Shown: positions 15,979-25,745, counted from the stretch's first letter. The stretch is 42,685 bases of DNA from an uncultured Bacteroidales bacterium (GCA_903925275.1 CAIYES010000428.1:1-42685), one strand, 5' to 3'. The notes: generated by a model from the letters alone, not told the origin. Made by a program: numbers and translations.

Positions 15979-17058
15979 ATGGGACATTTCATTTTAAAAA
16001 GATTATGGTATGGAATACTGGTGTTGTTCGGGGTCATTGTTGTGGTTTTTTTCCTCTTCAATATTCTTCCGGGTGATCCGGCACGCATGATGCTGGGGCA
16101 ACGTGCAGATGTCGCGTCAGTGGATGCAATTAATAAGGATCTGGGGCGCGACAAGCCTCTGCCCCTGCAATTTTTAAATTATCTGAACGATCTATCCCCG
16201 GTTTCGATACATAACACAAGCAATAAAGATAACTTTTGGTTTCTTGATCCTACCAAATATGGTAAGACATTAAAATTGCTGTCGGTCGGGAACTCTGTGC
16301 TGGTGCTTAAGGAACCCTACCTGCGCCGGTCGTACCAGTCGAAACGAAATGTCACGGAAATTCTGGCTGAAGGTTTTGTCAATACGATCATACTCGCAGT
16401 TGTTGCCATGGCTTTTGCCATTTTACTCGGTATTTCCATCGGGATAATTTGTGCAATTTATAAGAATAGTTTTATCGACCGGGCAGCGCTCGTATTCTCT
16501 GTGCTGGGTATGTCGTTGCCCTCTTTTTTTGTGGCGATCCTGAATGCATGGATTTTTGCTTTTGTGCTGGTAAGGTATACTGGTCTTAACATGTCGGGTA
16601 GCCTTTACGGAGTAGATGATTTTGGGGGCGGCACCTATCTTGAACTTAAAAATCTGATTCTGCCTGCCTTTACGCTTGGAATCCGTCCGCTTGCCATCAT
16701 TGTTGAACTGACCAGGAATTCGTTGCTTGAGGTGATGACGCAGGATTACATCCGCACAGCAAAGGCTAAGGGATTGAGTAAACCGAGGATCATCCTGAAA
16801 CATGCGTTGAAGAACGCATTGAATCCGGTAGTCACGGCCGTCTCAGGTTGGCTGGCATCTTTACTTGCCGGCGCTGTTTTTGTAGAGTTCGTATTCGACT
16901 GGAAAGGGATCGGGGTAGTCATCGTGGGGGCCCTTGATAAGTATGATTTTCCGGTTGTAATGGGGGCAGTCCTTTTTATTTCCATCATACTGATTATTAT
17001 CAATTTTTTCGTGGATATTATCTACGGGCTCCTTGACCCGAGAATTCGATTGCAATGA
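15979..17058 (+). CDS. ABC transporter permease, OppB/DppB type
   Basis: A 359-residue inner-membrane permease of the binding-protein-dependent peptide/nickel family. The start (GHFILKRLWYGILVLFGVI) and LPGDPARMMLGQ are typical of OppB/DppB. About six membrane segments follow, with an EAA loop for the ATPase contact (RTAKAKGLSKPRIILKHALK, about residues 257-276). An insert of about 70 residues after the first membrane helix probably faces the periplasm. No OppC, ATPase or binding-protein gene adjoins it. The partners must be encoded elsewhere; the substrate (peptide or metal) is unresolved. Confidence 0.9.
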   Translation: MGHFILKRLWYGILVLFGVIVVVFFLFNILPGDPARMMLGQRADVASVDAINKDLGRDKPLPLQFLNYLNDLSPVSIHNTSNKDNFWFLDPTKYGKTLKLLSVGNSVLVLKEPYLRRSYQSKRNVTEILAEGFVNTIILAVVAMAFAILLGISIGIICAIYKNSFIDRAALVFSVLGMSLPSFFVAILNAWIFAFVLVRYTGLNMSGSLYGVDDFGGGTYLELKNLILPAFTLGIRPLAIIVELTRNSLLEVMTQDYIRTAKAKGLSKPRIILKHALKNALNPVVTAVSGWLASLLAGAVFVEFVFDWKGIGVVIVGALDKYDFPVVMGAVLFISIILIIINFFVDIIYGLLDPRIRLQ

Positions 17059-17137
17059 AAATAATAAAAATGAAAACTATCAAACGTATTTTTTCGTTTA
17101 CTTAATAATAAACCTGATCTATTCAAAAAACAATCAA

Positions 17138-17896
17138 ATGAGAAAAAAAATTGTTGCCGGAAATTGGAAGATGAATAAAGTGTTTTCAGAAGCTGAAACG
17201 TTGATTACTGAAATCGCCGACGCACTTGATGAAGTGGAATTGATTAATACGGAGGTTGTCCTTTGTCCTCCTGCTCTTTACCTTGAAATGGCCACAGATG
17301 TGGCGTATGAATCAAATTTTAAAGTGGGCGCACAGAACGTCTACCCTGCTGATTCAGGAGCCTTTACAGGTGAAATAAGCCCATTGATGCTTAAAGCATT
17401 GAATGTTAGCTATTGCATCATTGGTCATTCGGAACGGCGAAAGTATTTCAAAGAAAGCCATGATTTTCTGCTGCAAAAGATCGATGCATTGCTGAAACAT
17501 GATATCCGTCCGATTTTCTGTTGTGGTGAATTATTGCCTGAAAGGGAGTCAAACCAACACTTTGCAGTGGTAAAAAAGCAGGTGGAGGAGTCGCTGTTTC
17601 ATCTTGGAGTGGATGCTTTCAGCAAGGTGGTTGTTGCTTATGAGCCGGTTTGGGCTATTGGAACCGGGGTCAACGCTTCAAAGGAGCAGGCTCAGGAGAT
17701 GCATGCATACATCAGGCAGTTGATCGCCGGGAAATATGATGTTGAAACAGCCGAAAATACAACAATATTATATGGCGGAAGTTGCAACGGAAAGAATGCC
17801 CTGGAACTTTTTTCCCAGCCCGATGTTGACGGAGGTCTGATAGGCGGCGCTTCGTTGAAAGCAGAGGAGTTTATGCAAATTGTTTCATCCCTGTAA
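17138..17896 (+). CDS. tpiA: Triose-phosphate isomerase
   Basis: A 252-residue TIM-barrel enzyme interconverting dihydroxyacetone phosphate and glyceraldehyde 3-phosphate. Catalytic residues are intact: Lys11 in AGNWKMN, His97 in IIGHSERR, Glu169 in VVAYEPVWAIGTG. The phosphate-binding YGGSCNG and GGLIGGASLK are present; most homologues have YGGSVxxxN, so the Cys is a mild variation. ATG at 17138 gives the standard start; the longer frame into the permease gene is spurious. The stop is two bases before prmA. Confidence 0.97.
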   Translation: MRKKIVAGNWKMNKVFSEAETLITEIADALDEVELINTEVVLCPPALYLEMATDVAYESNFKVGAQNVYPADSGAFTGEISPLMLKALNVSYCIIGHSERRKYFKESHDFLLQKIDALLKHDIRPIFCCGELLPERESNQHFAVVKKQVEESLFHLGVDAFSKVVVAYEPVWAIGTGVNASKEQAQEMHAYIRQLIAGKYDVETAENTTILYGGSCNGKNALELFSQPDVDGGLIGGASLKAEEFMQIVSSL

Positions 17897-17898
17897 CC

Positions 17899-18726
17899 AT
17901 GGTTTATCTCGAAGTCAATCTTAGCAATTTCAGGGATTTTGACCCGGAGATCATACTGGCTCATCTGGCAGAATTGGGCTTTGAAAGTTTTTCGGAATCA
18001 GACTGCACTCTACAGGGCTATATCAGAGAGGATATGTACAATGCATCCGAGGTTAATGCCTATCTGCAACAAATGAATGTTGAACACGGGATCGGGTACG
18101 CATTACAGAAAATTCCTGCTCAAAACTGGAATGAATTGTGGGAAAGTGCTTACGAACCCATTACTGTTGCCGGTAAATGTCAGGTTCGTGCTCCGTTTCA
18201 TTTACCAGTTGCCGGGATTCAATACGATATCGTGATTGAACCTAAAATGTCGTTTGGAACTGGTCATCATGAAACGACTTCATTGATGCTGGAACTAATG
18301 ATGCTGGAGAATCTGAAAGGAAAACGGGTACTCGACATTGGTTGCGGTACCGGAATCCTGGCCATCCTTGCCGTTAAAATGCTGGCGGCATCGGTGGTGG
18401 CCATCGACAACGATGAATGGGCCTTTAATAACGCCTGCGATAACGTGATTAGCAACAGGGCAGGTGAAGTAAAAGTGATTCAGGGTGAGGCTTCCGCTAT
18501 ACCGCAACCCGAATATGATTTGATCGCAGCCAACATCAACCGCAATGTGCTGCTGAACGATATTCCGGTTTATGCTGCCTGTCTTAAACCTTCCGGCGTG
18601 TTGCTTATGAGTGGTTTTTATGAACAAGACCTTGGTCAAATCAGGATGGTTGCGGAACTGGCAGGTCTTCAGTATGTTAGTCACAAATCCGCCAACAATT
18701 GGGTTGGAGCCAAATTTATAAAATGA
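17899..18726 (+). CDS. prmA: Ribosomal protein L11 methyltransferase
   Basis: A 275-residue S-adenosylmethionine-dependent methyltransferase that trimethylates ribosomal protein L11. The N-terminal substrate-recognition domain is about residues 1-60. The class I Rossmann domain follows with KMSFGTGHHETT (117-127), the SAM motif VLDIGCGTGILAI (144-156), AIDNDEWA and IAANINRNVL, the last being the NPPY-equivalent motif in this family. It is coupled to tpiA by a two-base gap and overlaps the next gene by an ATGA junction, which indicates one transcription unit. Confidence 0.93.
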   Translation: MVYLEVNLSNFRDFDPEIILAHLAELGFESFSESDCTLQGYIREDMYNASEVNAYLQQMNVEHGIGYALQKIPAQNWNELWESAYEPITVAGKCQVRAPFHLPVAGIQYDIVIEPKMSFGTGHHETTSLMLELMMLENLKGKRVLDIGCGTGILAILAVKMLAASVVAIDNDEWAFNNACDNVISNRAGEVKVIQGEASAIPQPEYDLIAANINRNVLLNDIPVYAACLKPSGVLLMSGFYEQDLGQIRMVAELAGLQYVSHKSANNWVGAKFIK

Positions 18727-21700
18727 GCAGAATGCTGTTTCGGTGTAAAATGGTACTAATGATAGTCGGGTTATCTGCCTGTCTTTCATTGAATTCCTCA
18801 GGACAAAAACAAGCCTTTTTTTCTGGCGATTCCACCAAATTTTCAGGTGAGTTGAATTACGTTTTTTTTAATCTCGCCGACCGTGATAAAAAAATCATTG
18901 CCCCTTACATAGAGACATTCATGCAGAAATGGAACAAGGGTAAATTTAATGATGTGCACAAAAAGATCATCTATGAGATCTGCAATGAAATGATGCAAAA
19001 AAAAATCAAACCATTTCCCGATTTTTTAAACTATATCAATACACTCAATATCTTTATCAATACAAATCAACCGGATGACCATTTCATTCCATGGTCGGAT
19101 ATTCTGAAAAAACTGCTCGCCGAAAAAAGCAACCGCAATTTCCTTTTGTTCATTGAATCCACTTCCAACCTGTTTGCTGAGAATCTTGTCTATAAATCGG
19201 CCACTACACAATGGAAAATCAATACAGTACCTTACCATTTTGCTTTCGACTCGGTACCGTCGATTGAATTTTCAACATGCAATCTTGTGTGTTATGCCAA
19301 CGACGACAGTCTGAATATCGATGACACAAAGGGAGTCTATTATCCTTTTACAAATTTATGGCAAGGTGAGCATGGGTTGGTAAACTGGAAGCGGGCAGGT
19401 GAGGATCCTCAAAAAACATTTGCCACCCTCAACCGGTACAGCATACAGATGCGTTTTTCGAAATTCACGGCCGATTCAGTGAGGTTCACCAATAAAAAAT
19501 ATTTTCCTTCTCCGATCCTGGGCACGTATACCGATAAAGTATTGGCAGGTGCAACTGTTGAAAATGCCTCATTCCCAACATTTAGTTCCTATGATAAAAT
19601 GATCGGGATTTCGAATCTTTTTAACAACATTGATTATCTCGGGGGTTTTGCAATGGAAGGAAACAGTGTTATCGGCACAGCCGATAAATCAATGGATGCC
19701 CGGCTTTTTTTTAAAATGGATGGGAAAAATGTTGTGATCGCCAAGTCGAAATTGTTTCTGATCCGCTCCGACCGGATCAATTCGGGAATGGCTTCAGTGA
19801 CTATTTACCATGAAAACGATTCAATTTATCATCCCGGATTGCAGTTGAAATACATGGATAATAATAAGGAGTTGTCCTTTAACAGGGATGAACGGGTAAC
19901 TACGATAAGTCCCTGGTTTGATTCTTTTCACAAGATCGAACTATATTGCGAGGCACTGTATTGGATTGTAGGCCAGCCGAAAATAAGTTTTGAAATAATG
20001 AAAGGACCAACGAAGGAGAGCAAAGCTGTTTTTGAATCAAGCAGTTACTATTCAATGCCCCGGTATGAAAAGTTTCAGGGCATCGATGTAGTCAATCCGT
20101 TGGTCCAGATTAAATTATATACTGATCAAAAGAAATCGAAGGAATTTACGCTTAACCAGATTGCCTATTTTATGAACAGCTCTGTAGAGCTTGTTGAAGC
20201 CCAGTTACTGAAAATGGCAAACCGTGGATTTCTTCTTTACGACAGTGAAAAAAAGATAGCACGGGTAAAAAATAAACTATTCGATTATATAAATGCCTAT
20301 AACGGGATGGCTGATTATGACATAATCTTCTTCAATTCGGTTGTGACGAATAAAAGCAATGGCATTTTAAATCTTGAAACCTTTGATCTTAAAATTCAGG
20401 GAGTGAAATCAGTTGCACTCAGTGATGCTCAAAAGGTCATTGTTTATCCTACCAATGACGAGGTGGTGTTGAAAAAGGATATGGATTTTATTTTTTCCGG
20501 GCGTCTTGAGGCTGGATTGTTCGACTTTCATGCCTTCGATTGCTCATTTGAGTATAAAAAATTCAAAATCAACCTGCCGTCGATCGATTCAATGTTCTAC
20601 TATGTGAACAGTAAAATCTGGGATCCCAAAACGGAGAGTTTCCTGAAAATCAGGACAAAAACTGCTATTACCAACCTCAGTGGCACGTTGTTGATTGATG
20701 ATCCGGCAAGTAAATCGGGCAGGAAGAATCTGGCACAATATCCCATTTTCACCAACAAGAACAACGCGATGGTTTACTATAACGATAGTTCCATTATGAA
20801 GGGTGTTTATGCCAAGGATAAATTTTTCTACGAGGTCAAACCATTTTCCATCAGCAGTATTGATGATATGAATACCGACAGCCTGAAGTTCACAGGCTCC
20901 CTTGCAACCGGCGGAATCTTCCCACAGATTGATGAACCATTGAAAATTCGTCCCGATTACTCACTTGGCGTAGAAACAACAACTGACAGCACGGGACTGC
21001 CATTATATGGCGGTAAAGGGACCTTCATTGCCAAAGTCGATATGAGCAACCGCGGTTTGCATGGCAATGGAATCTTCAAGTTTCTGAATTCAACCAGTTA
21101 TTCTAAGAATTTCACCTTCTTGCCCGACTCCATGATGGCTCTTGCCAAGACATTCAAGACAGTCGAAGTACAAGGAGCAGTGGAGTATCCCGAAACCCAC
21201 GGGGATTCGGTTAATGAATTCTGGCTGCCCTATAAGGATTCCCTGTTGATCAACAGTCCAACGAAAGATTTGGCAATGTACAATAACCAGTCTTCATTCA
21301 GAGGGAAACTGGCGCTGACCCCAAGGATGCTCAGCGGAAATGGCAATGTTAAAATCAAAGATGCTACAATGGTTTCCCAGGAATTTAAGTTCAACCGGCG
21401 AACTTTTGATGCGCTCATTGCCGACTTCCGTATCCAGTCATATCTTGCCGACCTGACTATTTCAACAAAAAACTACCAGACCCATTTTGATTTTGACAAC
21501 CGCAAAGGGGAGTTCAAGTCGAATGTCGGGATTTCACAAGTGCAATTCCCGATTAACAAGTATGAATGTTCGATGGACAGATTTGACTGGCTCATCGACA
21601 GCGAAGAGATCCTGTTAACCAATGAGATGAGCAAAATGAAGGCATATGATTCGTTGAGTTTGGCTCAACTTATCGACGTGGCTTACACCGGATCGGAGTT

Positions 21701-23228
21701 TATCTCAGTAAAAGATACGTTGCAGGAACCCTTGAAATTCTTCGCTTCCAAAGCTCGGTATAATCTTCGCACCAACGTGATCAACGCCCAGGATGTAAAG
21801 ATTATCAAGGTGGCTGATGCAGCTGTTTTTCCGGATTCCGGAAAAGTGATGATCTATAAGGATGCACTAATGCAGACACTTGTGCATGCCATCATCATCG
21901 CCAATACAACATCACGGTTTCATCAGTTTTACAATGCCGAAGTATCCATCGCTACCCGGAAAGACTATACCGGCAAGGGCGATTATGATTACATCGACAG
22001 AACCGGGCAGCGTGAAACGATACATTTCGGCGATATCCGGGTTGATTCGGCTTTTCATACAACAGCACAAGGTTTAATTAAAGATTCTGCAAATTTCAGG
22101 TTAAGCCCCGAATTCGCTTTCAGCGGAAATGTCATTCTGCATGCTGCCGAGAAAAATCTAACCTTCGATGGCGGTTTTTATCCCATCACCACTTGCTTTA
22201 ATGTAAAGGAGGAGAGGGTCAGATTCACGGGTCAGATCGATCCGAATCATGTGCAGATTCCGATTAACGCGCCACTGAAAAATACAGCGTACGAGCCGAT
22301 CAATCTGGGTTTGATGTTCTTAAATACTGAGGTCAGGATCAGTCCTTCTTTTTTCCGTAGAAAGATAGGTTACAGCGACACAACGATGATCACGGCCAAT
22401 GGTTTTATCGAATACAACATTCCTACAAGCGAATTTCGCATTGCCAAACCCGAAAAACTGCTGAATCTGGGTGAAAAAGGCAACTACTTTTCACTGAATA
22501 CAGATAATTGTATGATTCGCGGGGAGGGTCAACTCAATCTCAGTCTCAGACCTGGCAATTTCAATATGGAAAATTTCGGCACCCTTGACTACTACATCAT
22601 ACCGGATTCCGTCAGGTTGCATTGTGCCATTGCGTTGAATTTTCCGTTCCCGGAACAGGGACTTCTACGGTTCAGTTCCCAGGTCGAATCGATTAACCTT
22701 CCCGGGGTCAAACTGATGAGTACACCCTATGCCATGGCAATCGGAAATATGCTTGATAAACCGGAATTTGATCGCCTCACAGGTGAACAGGAATTGCTAG
22801 GAAAATATAAAAAATTTCCTGAAGCACTGGAACGCTCGCTTTTTCTGGCAGATGTATCGATGAAGTGGGATTCATCAACCCGTTCTTATATTTCGTATGG
22901 CTCCATCGGGATTGCCAATATCGGGAAAACCCAGGTAAACCGTTATGTAAATGGGATCATCCAATTCACCAAGAAGAACAATGGCGATGATTTTACAATC
23001 TATCTGGAACTTAGCAAAAATGACTGGTTTTATTTCAATTACCGCAACAACATGTTGATGGCGCTGTCGTCTGATCTTAATTTCAACGACATCGTACGGG
23101 AGGCAACACAATCGAAGTCGGAGTTGAAGAAGATCAGCAACGTGGCAAGAGGCTATGTATGCAGACCTGCCACGCAACGCATGAAAAGTGACTTCCTCAG
23201 TAAATTTGAGACAGAAGATACGCCATAG
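18723..23228 (+). CDS. 1,501-residue exported protein of unknown function
   Basis: I recognise no named domain. ATG at 18723 overlaps the prmA stop (ATGA), and a signal peptide follows (hydrophobic about residues 10-27, ending near SSGQKQ). Residues about 35-150 are helical and rich in Lys/Asn. A stretch near 475-540 (KEFTLNQIAYFMNSSVELVEAQLLKMANRGFLLY, quoted in parts) looks like a winged-helix-type or helical insertion. Much of the remainder appears as repeating short beta strands with alternating charged and hydrophobic residues, many GxF/GxL turns and DxxDFD segments, without Cys pairs or barrel-closing aromatic C-terminus. The look is of a very long periplasmic beta-scaffold, loosely like OstA/LptA- or AsmA-type proteins; this is only an impression. 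The size, overlap with prmA and plsY downstream suggest an envelope role. Confidence 0.85.
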   Translation: MSRMLFRCKMVLMIVGLSACLSLNSSGQKQAFFSGDSTKFSGELNYVFFNLADRDKKIIAPYIETFMQKWNKGKFNDVHKKIIYEICNEMMQKKIKPFPDFLNYINTLNIFINTNQPDDHFIPWSDILKKLLAEKSNRNFLLFIESTSNLFAENLVYKSATTQWKINTVPYHFAFDSVPSIEFSTCNLVCYANDDSLNIDDTKGVYYPFTNLWQGEHGLVNWKRAGEDPQKTFATLNRYSIQMRFSKFTADSVRFTNKKYFPSPILGTYTDKVLAGATVENASFPTFSSYDKMIGISNLFNNIDYLGGFAMEGNSVIGTADKSMDARLFFKMDGKNVVIAKSKLFLIRSDRINSGMASVTIYHENDSIYHPGLQLKYMDNNKELSFNRDERVTTISPWFDSFHKIELYCEALYWIVGQPKISFEIMKGPTKESKAVFESSSYYSMPRYEKFQGIDVVNPLVQIKLYTDQKKSKEFTLNQIAYFMNSSVELVEAQLLKMANRGFLLYDSEKKIARVKNKLFDYINAYNGMADYDIIFFNSVVTNKSNGILNLETFDLKIQGVKSVALSDAQKVIVYPTNDEVVLKKDMDFIFSGRLEAGLFDFHAFDCSFEYKKFKINLPSIDSMFYYVNSKIWDPKTESFLKIRTKTAITNLSGTLLIDDPASKSGRKNLAQYPIFTNKNNAMVYYNDSSIMKGVYAKDKFFYEVKPFSISSIDDMNTDSLKFTGSLATGGIFPQIDEPLKIRPDYSLGVETTTDSTGLPLYGGKGTFIAKVDMSNRGLHGNGIFKFLNSTSYSKNFTFLPDSMMALAKTFKTVEVQGAVEYPETHGDSVNEFWLPYKDSLLINSPTKDLAMYNNQSSFRGKLALTPRMLSGNGNVKIKDATMVSQEFKFNRRTFDALIADFRIQSYLADLTISTKNYQTHFDFDNRKGEFKSNVGISQVQFPINKYECSMDRFDWLIDSEEILLTNEMSKMKAYDSLSLAQLIDVAYTGSEFISVKDTLQEPLKFFASKARYNLRTNVINAQDVKIIKVADAAVFPDSGKVMIYKDALMQTLVHAIIIANTTSRFHQFYNAEVSIATRKDYTGKGDYDYIDRTGQRETIHFGDIRVDSAFHTTAQGLIKDSANFRLSPEFAFSGNVILHAAEKNLTFDGGFYPITTCFNVKEERVRFTGQIDPNHVQIPINAPLKNTAYEPINLGLMFLNTEVRISPSFFRRKIGYSDTTMITANGFIEYNIPTSEFRIAKPEKLLNLGEKGNYFSLNTDNCMIRGEGQLNLSLRPGNFNMENFGTLDYYIIPDSVRLHCAIALNFPFPEQGLLRFSSQVESINLPGVKLMSTPYAMAIGNMLDKPEFDRLTGEQELLGKYKKFPEALERSLFLADVSMKWDSSTRSYISYGSIGIANIGKTQVNRYVNGIIQFTKKNNGDDFTIYLELSKNDWFYFNYRNNMLMALSSDLNFNDIVREATQSKSELKKISNVARGYVCRPATQRMKSDFLSKFETEDTP

Positions 23229-23285
23229 GTAACCGGATTTTATTTTACTTTGCACCTTCGATTCACGCTTATTAAAACCTGACGG

Positions 23286-23945
23286 ATGACAGCACTTTAT
23301 ATTATTCTTGAAATCCTCGCCGCCTACCTGCTGGGATCAATTCCGTCTGCTGTCTGGGTTGGGAAAATTCTTTATGGTATCGATGTTCGTGAGCATGGAA
23401 GTGGCAATGCAGGTGCTACCAATGTGATCAGGGTACTGGGATATAATGCCGGTATCCCTGTGCTGCTCATCGATGTTTTCAAGGGATGGCTGGCTGTGCA
23501 ATTGACCATCTGGCTTCCGGTTCCGGGGCTTAGCCCTGATGGGTTGGTATATGTTCAAATCGGAATGGCCCTTGCTGCGGTTTTGGGTCATGTTTTTCCG
23601 GTTTATGTCGGGTTTAAAGGAGGAAAAGGTGTTGGAACTATTGCAGGTGCCGCAATCGCTCTGTTTCCGCTGGCGATTCTGGTGGTTCTTGGGGTGTTTA
23701 TCCTGATCCTTGCAGTTACCCGTTATGTTTCACTCTCCTCCATTGTTGCTTCCATTGTTTTTCCTGTTGTTGTTTGGTTTATTATCGGGGAAAGGCAACC
23801 CGGATTGATCAGCCTTTCCTTGCTGGTAGCGGTTTTTATCCCTTTAACACATCGTAAGAATATAATGCGTTTGATGAAAGGAGAGGAACGAAAATTCGAC
23901 TTCCGGAGGAAAAAAGCGGGGAAGGATAAATTAAACCAAATATAA
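23286..23945 (+). CDS. plsY: Glycerol-3-phosphate acyltransferase PlsY
   Basis: A 219-residue inner-membrane enzyme transferring an acyl group from acyl-phosphate to glycerol 3-phosphate, the first step of phospholipid synthesis. The three family motifs are clear: GSIPSAVWVGK (17-27), HGSGNAGATNV (37-47) and HVFPVYVGFKGGKGVGT (about 105-121). Five membrane segments are evident. The tail is basic (RRKKAGKDK). It starts 57 bases after the 1,501-residue gene, with a near-consensus -7 sequence (TTTACTTTG) before it. Confidence 0.95.
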   Translation: MTALYIILEILAAYLLGSIPSAVWVGKILYGIDVREHGSGNAGATNVIRVLGYNAGIPVLLIDVFKGWLAVQLTIWLPVPGLSPDGLVYVQIGMALAAVLGHVFPVYVGFKGGKGVGTIAGAAIALFPLAILVVLGVFILILAVTRYVSLSSIVASIVFPVVVWFIIGERQPGLISLSLLVAVFIPLTHRKNIMRLMKGEERKFDFRRKKAGKDKLNQI

Positions 23946-23951
23946 ATAATA

Positions 23952-23982
23952 TTGTTTAAACACATTTTTTGTCGTATATTTG
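23952..23982 (+). promoter_or_regulatory. Promoter for dnaN (-33 TTG, -7 TATATTTG)
   Basis: TATATTTG at 23975-23982 is an exact TAnnTTTG box. A TTG at 23952-23954 lies 20 bases upstream of it, the expected -33 spacing. The implied leader before the dnaN ATG at 24010 is about 20 bases. This is the best-formed promoter in the window. Confidence 0.65.
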
Positions 23983-24009
23983 ACACAATTTTAACAAAAC
24001 ATAACTGCC

Positions 24010-25134
24010 ATGAAATTCATCATCTCCAGTACACTACTGCTTAAAAACCTTCAGGCCATCCTGGGTGTGATCAATACAAACAACACCCTTCCCATCCTGG
24101 ATGATTTTCTTTTTGAATTAAAAGATGAATCATTGACAATTACTGCCTCCGATCTTGAAACCACCATGCGCGTTACAATTACCCCGGATATGTCGGAAGA
24201 GACGGGAAGTATCGCAATTCCTGCAAAAATTCTGGTGGATACCCTGAAAACCTTTCCCGATGTTCCGATTGCCTTTTCTATCAATTTGGGTACCCTGATG
24301 ATTGAAATTTCGGCAGGTGAAGGAAAATATAAACTCTCCGGTCACAAAAGTGATGAATACCCGCGTACACCAATGCTGGAAGATACAACGGCCTTGTCGT
24401 TCAGTGCCCGTTTGATGGCTCAGGCAATTAATAAAACCCTGTTTGCCACTGGCAATGACGAATTGCGGCTTGTCCTTTCCGGTGTTTTCTGTGAACTTAC
24501 ACCCGACGATGTAACCTTTGTGGCAACAGATGCCCACAAGTTGGTGCGTTATAAACGAACCGATCTTAAATCAGAAGAATCTGCCTCCTTTATTCTTCCC
24601 AAAAAACCGTTGAATCTGCTGAAAAATATTTTATCCGGTCAGGATATCCAGGTAACTATTGAATACAACAAAACCAATGCATTTTTTTCCTTTGCCAATA
24701 TACATCTCATCTGCAGGTTGATTGATGGAAAATACCCGAACTATGATGCAGTGATCCCTAAGGAAAATCCCAATAAATTGACGATCGACCGTCATGCATT
24801 GCTTACCACTATCCGTCGCGTTTCCATTTTTGCCAACCAGTCAACGCATCAGATCAGATTCAAAGTCTCAGGACAAGAGTTGCTCTTAAGCGCCGAAGAC
24901 ATTGATTTTTCGAATGAAGCGAAGGAACGGCTCACCTGTTCGTACGATGGTGAAGATATGGAGATTGGATTTAATTCAAAATTTCTGATGGAGATGTTAA
25001 ACAACATCGAAACAGATGAAGTAAGGCTTGAGATGTCTGCTCCAAACCGGGCGGGAATCCTGACCCCTGTCAACAGTGATAATAAAGAGGAAGATATTCT
25101 TATGCTTGTAATGCCGGTAATGCTTAATAAATAA
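24010..25134 (+). CDS. dnaN: DNA polymerase III beta subunit (sliding clamp)
   Basis: A 374-residue protein with three repeated clamp domains of about 120 residues; dimers encircle DNA and tether the polymerase. Recognisable stretches: KFIISSTLLLKNLQAILGVI at the start, LPILDDFLFELKD, KYKLSGHKSDEYP (about 107-119), FVATDAHKLVRYK (about 175-187), the third-domain NPNKLTIDRHALLTTIRRVSI, and the C-terminal LMLVMPVMLNK, equivalent to the MPMRL end in other species. Not adjacent to dnaA or recF, as is normal in Bacteroidota. Confidence 0.97.
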   Translation: MKFIISSTLLLKNLQAILGVINTNNTLPILDDFLFELKDESLTITASDLETTMRVTITPDMSEETGSIAIPAKILVDTLKTFPDVPIAFSINLGTLMIEISAGEGKYKLSGHKSDEYPRTPMLEDTTALSFSARLMAQAINKTLFATGNDELRLVLSGVFCELTPDDVTFVATDAHKLVRYKRTDLKSEESASFILPKKPLNLLKNILSGQDIQVTIEYNKTNAFFSFANIHLICRLIDGKYPNYDAVIPKENPNKLTIDRHALLTTIRRVSIFANQSTHQIRFKVSGQELLLSAEDIDFSNEAKERLTCSYDGEDMEIGFNSKFLMEMLNNIETDEVRLEMSAPNRAGILTPVNSDNKEEDILMLVMPVMLNK

Positions 25135-25177
25135 AATATCGATATTCATCTCTGAGTATTAACCAAAAATATCGCCC

Positions 25178-25738
25178 ATGAAAACAAGAATTCTGTTAAT
25201 CATTTTCACGATTGCTGTTTGTCCGGTTCTCTTTTTTTCATCATGTTCGAAAGTAAAGAAACTATCAGCATTCGATTACTCCTATAAGATTCCCCGCACA
25301 ACTTTCATTTATACCCCATCTGTATACAAAAGCGGAGAAGAACTTCTTTATTCAGGATCCATCGTTGCCAATCTTGACAGTATTTTGAGTGCAAACGGAC
25401 TTTCCAGCGGCATTGTTGGAAATACAACGTTTACCTACTGTTCAATTACCATCGACCAACCTGACACTGTTACGTTTAGCTGGCTTCAGTCTGCCCGGGC
25501 AGAAATTTCAGCCAATGCCGATTTTAATCCTGCTGATGAGGTTGGTACTGCGACAAATGTCGATCCTGCCTCTAAAACAATAACGCTTGCCCTGAACAAT
25601 ACCAACATCAGGCCTTATCTTGGAAGTCAACAATTTTACTTCCGTGTTTTCGGCGTTCTTAACGGGCCGCTGCCTGTTGCATGGGTTCAAATGTACATCG
25701 ATGGCACCTTGTTGATGCACCTCGATCCGCTTAATTAA
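25178..25738 (+). CDS. Small lipoprotein of unknown function
   Basis: A 186-residue exported lipoprotein not assigned to a family. The signal peptide ends in a lipobox (FFSSC, Cys23). The mature part appears beta-rich, with alternating polar and hydrophobic residues and no cysteines: SYKIPRTTFIYTP, DTVTFSWLQSARAEISANAD, QQFYFRVFGVLNGPLPVAWV. A single small beta-sandwich domain is plausible. It starts 43 bases after dnaN and probably depends on the dnaN promoter, ending at a strong terminator hairpin. Confidence 0.7.
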   Translation: MKTRILLIIFTIAVCPVLFFSSCSKVKKLSAFDYSYKIPRTTFIYTPSVYKSGEELLYSGSIVANLDSILSANGLSSGIVGNTTFTYCSITIDQPDTVTFSWLQSARAEISANADFNPADEVGTATNVDPASKTITLALNNTNIRPYLGSQQFYFRVFGVLNGPLPVAWVQMYIDGTLLMHLDPLN

Positions 25739-25745
25739 CCTATCG

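Noticed and set aside
25135-25146. 12-base palindrome AATATCGATATT after dnaN
   Set aside because: A single AT-rich palindrome with no second copy or regulator context; probably chance.
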